A stretch of 64,000 nucleotides of DNA from Nocardioides luteus (GTDB lineage Bacteria; Actinomycetota; Actinomycetes; Propionibacteriales; Nocardioidaceae), in NCBI RefSeq assembly GCF_014648595.1, contig NZ_BMRK01000002.1:275666-339665 (forward strand), given 5' to 3'. This document shows positions 62,106-64,000 of the stretch, in pieces (position 1 is the first letter of the stretch; each line of letters opens with the position of its first letter). Made by a program: the position numbers and the translations under genes. Under the pieces are notes generated by a model, which did no database searches, was not told the DNA's origin, and saw only the letters and a program-made list of their open reading frames with translations.

Positions 62106-62825
62106 GTGAGCGAGGAAGAGGGCGTGGACCCACGGGCTGCGAAGGTGTTTCCGGCGGACCGGCTGGAGCTCGCGGAGAAGTACGCGGCCTGGTTGGCGGA
62201 CGCTGGCGTTGTCCGGGGGCTGATCGGGCCGCGGGAGGTGCCGCGGCTGTGGGATCGGCACATCCTCAACTGCGCGGTGCTGGGGGAGGTGATCCCTCAT
62301 GGGGTGACCGTCGCGGACATCGGCTCCGGCGCAGGACTGCCTGGGATCGTCCTCGCGATCGCTCGCCCCGATCTGCAGATCACGCTGATCGAGCCCCTGC
62401 TGCGACGTACGACCTTCCTTGAAGAGGTTTCCGAGGACCTCGGGCTCGACAACGTCACGGTGCTGCGAGGGAGGGCGGATGCCTTCCATGGCGAGCTCGG
62501 GTTCGACGTGGTGACCTCGCGTGCGGTCGCCGGCCTGGAGAAGCTGCTCGACTGGTCGCTTCCGCTCGTCGTCCCGACGGGCGCGTTGGTCGCGATGAAG
62601 GGGTCGAGCATCGAGCGGGAGATCGAGGAGGCCGCGCCCGCACTGAAGAAGTGGGGTTGTGCGCCTCCGACGGTCTCGGAGCTCGGTGTTGACGTTTTGG
62701 AGACGACAACTGTCGCGGTTCGGGTGGTTTGGTCGGATCCCGCACGGGTAGATTGGCCGCCGGTCCCAAAGGGCGGCCAGAAGAGGTCCACGGGTGGATC
62801 GCGAAAGAAGAAGCGCCGCGGCTGA
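62106..62825 (+). CDS. rsmG: 16S rRNA (guanine-N7) methyltransferase RsmG
   Basis: 239 residues from GTG 62106 (TTG 62100 possible). SAM-binding motif VADIGSGAGLPGIVLAIARP, LIEPLLRRTTFLEEV and the catalytic-region SRAVAGLEKLLDW. Methylates G527 of 16S rRNA; loss gives low-level streptomycin resistance. The basic tail (RKKKRRG) probably contacts RNA. Confidence 0.95.
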   Translation: MSEEEGVDPRAAKVFPADRLELAEKYAAWLADAGVVRGLIGPREVPRLWDRHILNCAVLGEVIPHGVTVADIGSGAGLPGIVLAIARPDLQITLIEPLLRRTTFLEEVSEDLGLDNVTVLRGRADAFHGELGFDVVTSRAVAGLEKLLDWSLPLVVPTGALVAMKGSSIEREIEEAAPALKKWGCAPPTVSELGVDVLETTTVAVRVVWSDPARVDWPPVPKGGQKRSTGGSRKKKRRG

Positions 62826-62827
62826 GT

Positions 62828-62895
62828 GGTGGTCGAGCTTGTCGAGACCACGACATCTCGGATGCAGGGTGGTGGTCTCGACAGGCTCGACCACC
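62828..62895. repeat. Inverted pair of palindromic repeats between rsmG and parA
   Basis: Copies at 62828-62851 and 62871-62895 in opposite orientations, three bases after the rsmG stop. They could form a hairpin that attenuates transcription into parA. Confidence 0.75.
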
Positions 62896-62916
62896 GACGA
62901 CGGAGGATGAGGAAAC

Positions 62917-63909
62917 ATGCCGTACGAGGACGAGAGCGCACAGAACTCCGTTTCACGTGAAACCGACGAACCGGTGTCGATCAGGCTCCGTACGGCCGGC
63001 GACATCGCATCCTTCGAGAGCGACTTCACCGCAGAGACGACGCCGCTGGCCGCTGCTGCCGAGCACACGCTCTTGGCGCGCGGGGCGGCGAGCAACCGTC
63101 CGCCGATGCCGCGCCCGGCGCGCACCCGCGTGATCGTCTCGGCCAACCAGAAGGGTGGCGTCGGCAAGACCACCTCCACGGTGAACATCGCGGCAGCGCT
63201 CGCCCAGCTGGGCCAGAAGGTCTTGGTCATCGACCTCGACCCACAGGGCAACGCCTGCACCGCGTTCGACGTCGATCACTACCAGGGCACCCCGGGCACG
63301 TACGAGGTCCTGGTCGAAGGTGCTCCGCTCGAGGACGTCGTGGTGCCGGTGCCGAAGCTCGAGGGGCTCGAGCTCGTACCTGCCACGATCGACCTGGCCG
63401 GCGCGGAGGTCGAGCTCGTCGAGGAGGGCGGCCGCGAGCAGCGGCTCAAGACCGCGCTCGCCAAGTCGCCTCGCGTCGGCGACGCGGAGGACCGCTGGGA
63501 CTACGTGCTCATCGACTGCCCGCCCTCCCTGGGCCTGCTCACGGTCAACGCGCTCGTCGCGAGCACCGAGGTGATGATCCCGATCCAGGCGGAGTACTAC
63601 GCGCTCGAGGGTCTCGGCCAGCTCCTCAAGACGGTCGAGATGGTGCGCGCCGCGCTGAACCCGTCGCTGAAGGTCTCCTCGATGCTGATCACGATGTACG
63701 ACGCGCGCACCCGCCTCGCTTCGCAGGTGGCTGAGGAGGTGCGCGAGCACTTCGGCGACACGGTGATGCGCACCTTCATCCCCCGCGCCGTACGCGTCTC
63801 CGAGGCGCCTTCGTTCGGCCAGACGGTGATGACGTACGACCCGGGCTCGCCGGGTGCGCTGAGCTACCTCGAGGCGGCCAAGGAGCTCGCCAAGCAAGGT
63901 GAGAAGTGA
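62917..63909 (+). CDS. parA: Chromosome-partitioning ATPase ParA (Soj)
   Basis: 330 residues. Deviant Walker A ANQKGGVGKTTSTVNIAAAL, VIDLDPQGNACTAF, Walker B YVLIDCPPSLGLLT. A 65-residue N-terminal extension precedes the ATPase core and includes SVSRETDE, encoded by a parS site. It forms nucleoid gradients that pull ParB-parS complexes. parB should follow beyond the right edge. Confidence 0.96.
   Translation: MPYEDESAQNSVSRETDEPVSIRLRTAGDIASFESDFTAETTPLAAAAEHTLLARGAASNRPPMPRPARTRVIVSANQKGGVGKTTSTVNIAAALAQLGQKVLVIDLDPQGNACTAFDVDHYQGTPGTYEVLVEGAPLEDVVVPVPKLEGLELVPATIDLAGAEVELVEEGGREQRLKTALAKSPRVGDAEDRWDYVLIDCPPSLGLLTVNALVASTEVMIPIQAEYYALEGLGQLLKTVEMVRAALNPSLKVSSMLITMYDARTRLASQVAEEVREHFGDTVMRTFIPRAVRVSEAPSFGQTVMTYDPGSPGALSYLEAAKELAKQGEK
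62950..62963. promoter_or_regulatory. parS: parS site 3, inside parA
   Basis: GTTTCACGTGAAAC, perfect, at codons 12-16 of parA. Confidence 0.93.
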
Positions 63910-63919
63910 CCGTCGACTC

Positions 63920-64000
63920 GGTGGTCGAGCTTGTCGAGACCACTGATACCGCAGTCGGCGCGCTGGTGGTCGAGCTTGTCGAGACCACTGACATCGCAGC
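63920..64000. repeat. Direct palindromic repeats after parA
   Basis: Two copies (63920-63943, 63965-63988) 45 bases apart with similar following sequence (CTGATACCGCAG, CTGACATCGCAG), so a small tandem array that runs off the window. Confidence 0.75.

Overview
The window is high-GC DNA from an actinobacterium. It carries the chromosomal replication origin with the classical actinobacterial order: rpmH-rnpA-yidD-yidC-jag-rsmG-parA run rightward, and dnaA-dnaN-gnd-recF-dciA-gyrB-gyrA-DUF3566 run leftward. The fhaA-fhaB-pstP-rodA-pbpA-pknA-pknB cell-wall signalling operon and crgA are also present. Many copies of a short imperfect palindrome (arms GTGGTC and GACCAC) and the gene content suggest the Propionibacteriales, probably Nocardioidaceae (Nocardioides-like). 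That placement is inference.

Layout. 1-8.2 kb is a catabolic block: a partial TetR regulator, a hydantoinase/acetone-carboxylase-type pair (hyuA, hyuB), a FAD amine oxidoreductase and a PucR regulator. A tRNA-Leu follows. 8.6-17.5 kb is the FHA/phosphatase/SEDS/PBP/kinase operon that controls peptidoglycan synthesis and division. It is followed by a DUF881 protein, a CrgA-like protein that looks internally duplicated, a rhomboid protease, a cyclophilin, a DUF3817 protein, SURF1 and a lipoprotein. 22.8-31.1 kb is accessory metabolism: a 2-oxoglutarate oxygenase, MarR/DUF1304, ArsR/SRPBCC, a monooxygenase-SDR-MFS operon divergent from a TetR gene, and a cysteine-cluster/pentapeptide-repeat protein. 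Several regulators have visible palindromic operators.

31,239-41,800 is an integrated element of the actinobacterial integrative and conjugative type (AICE, pSAM2-like). It is bounded by 44-bp perfect direct repeats and sits in the 3' half of a tRNA-Ala(TGC) gene. Its core is Pra-like activator, FtsK/TraB translocase, WhiB-like protein, RepSA-type initiator, excisionase and tyrosine integrase. Its cargo is a DUF6119/TIGR04141 protein (a candidate defence or conflict gene), an HD-domain protein, a Nudix hydrolase (possible Pif-like immunity factor), an XRE regulator and a run of tiny ORFs.

41.8-64 kb is the origin region. tRNA-Ala and tRNA-Ile flank a DLW-39 peptide and a conserved protein. 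An AbiEi-like gene framed by two related hairpins follows, then the gyrase, recF, dnaN, oriC and dnaA block, the rpmH-to-parA side, three perfect parS sites and dense palindromic repeats. These include a 77-bp tandem array and copies that have become part of the yidD and recF coding sequences.
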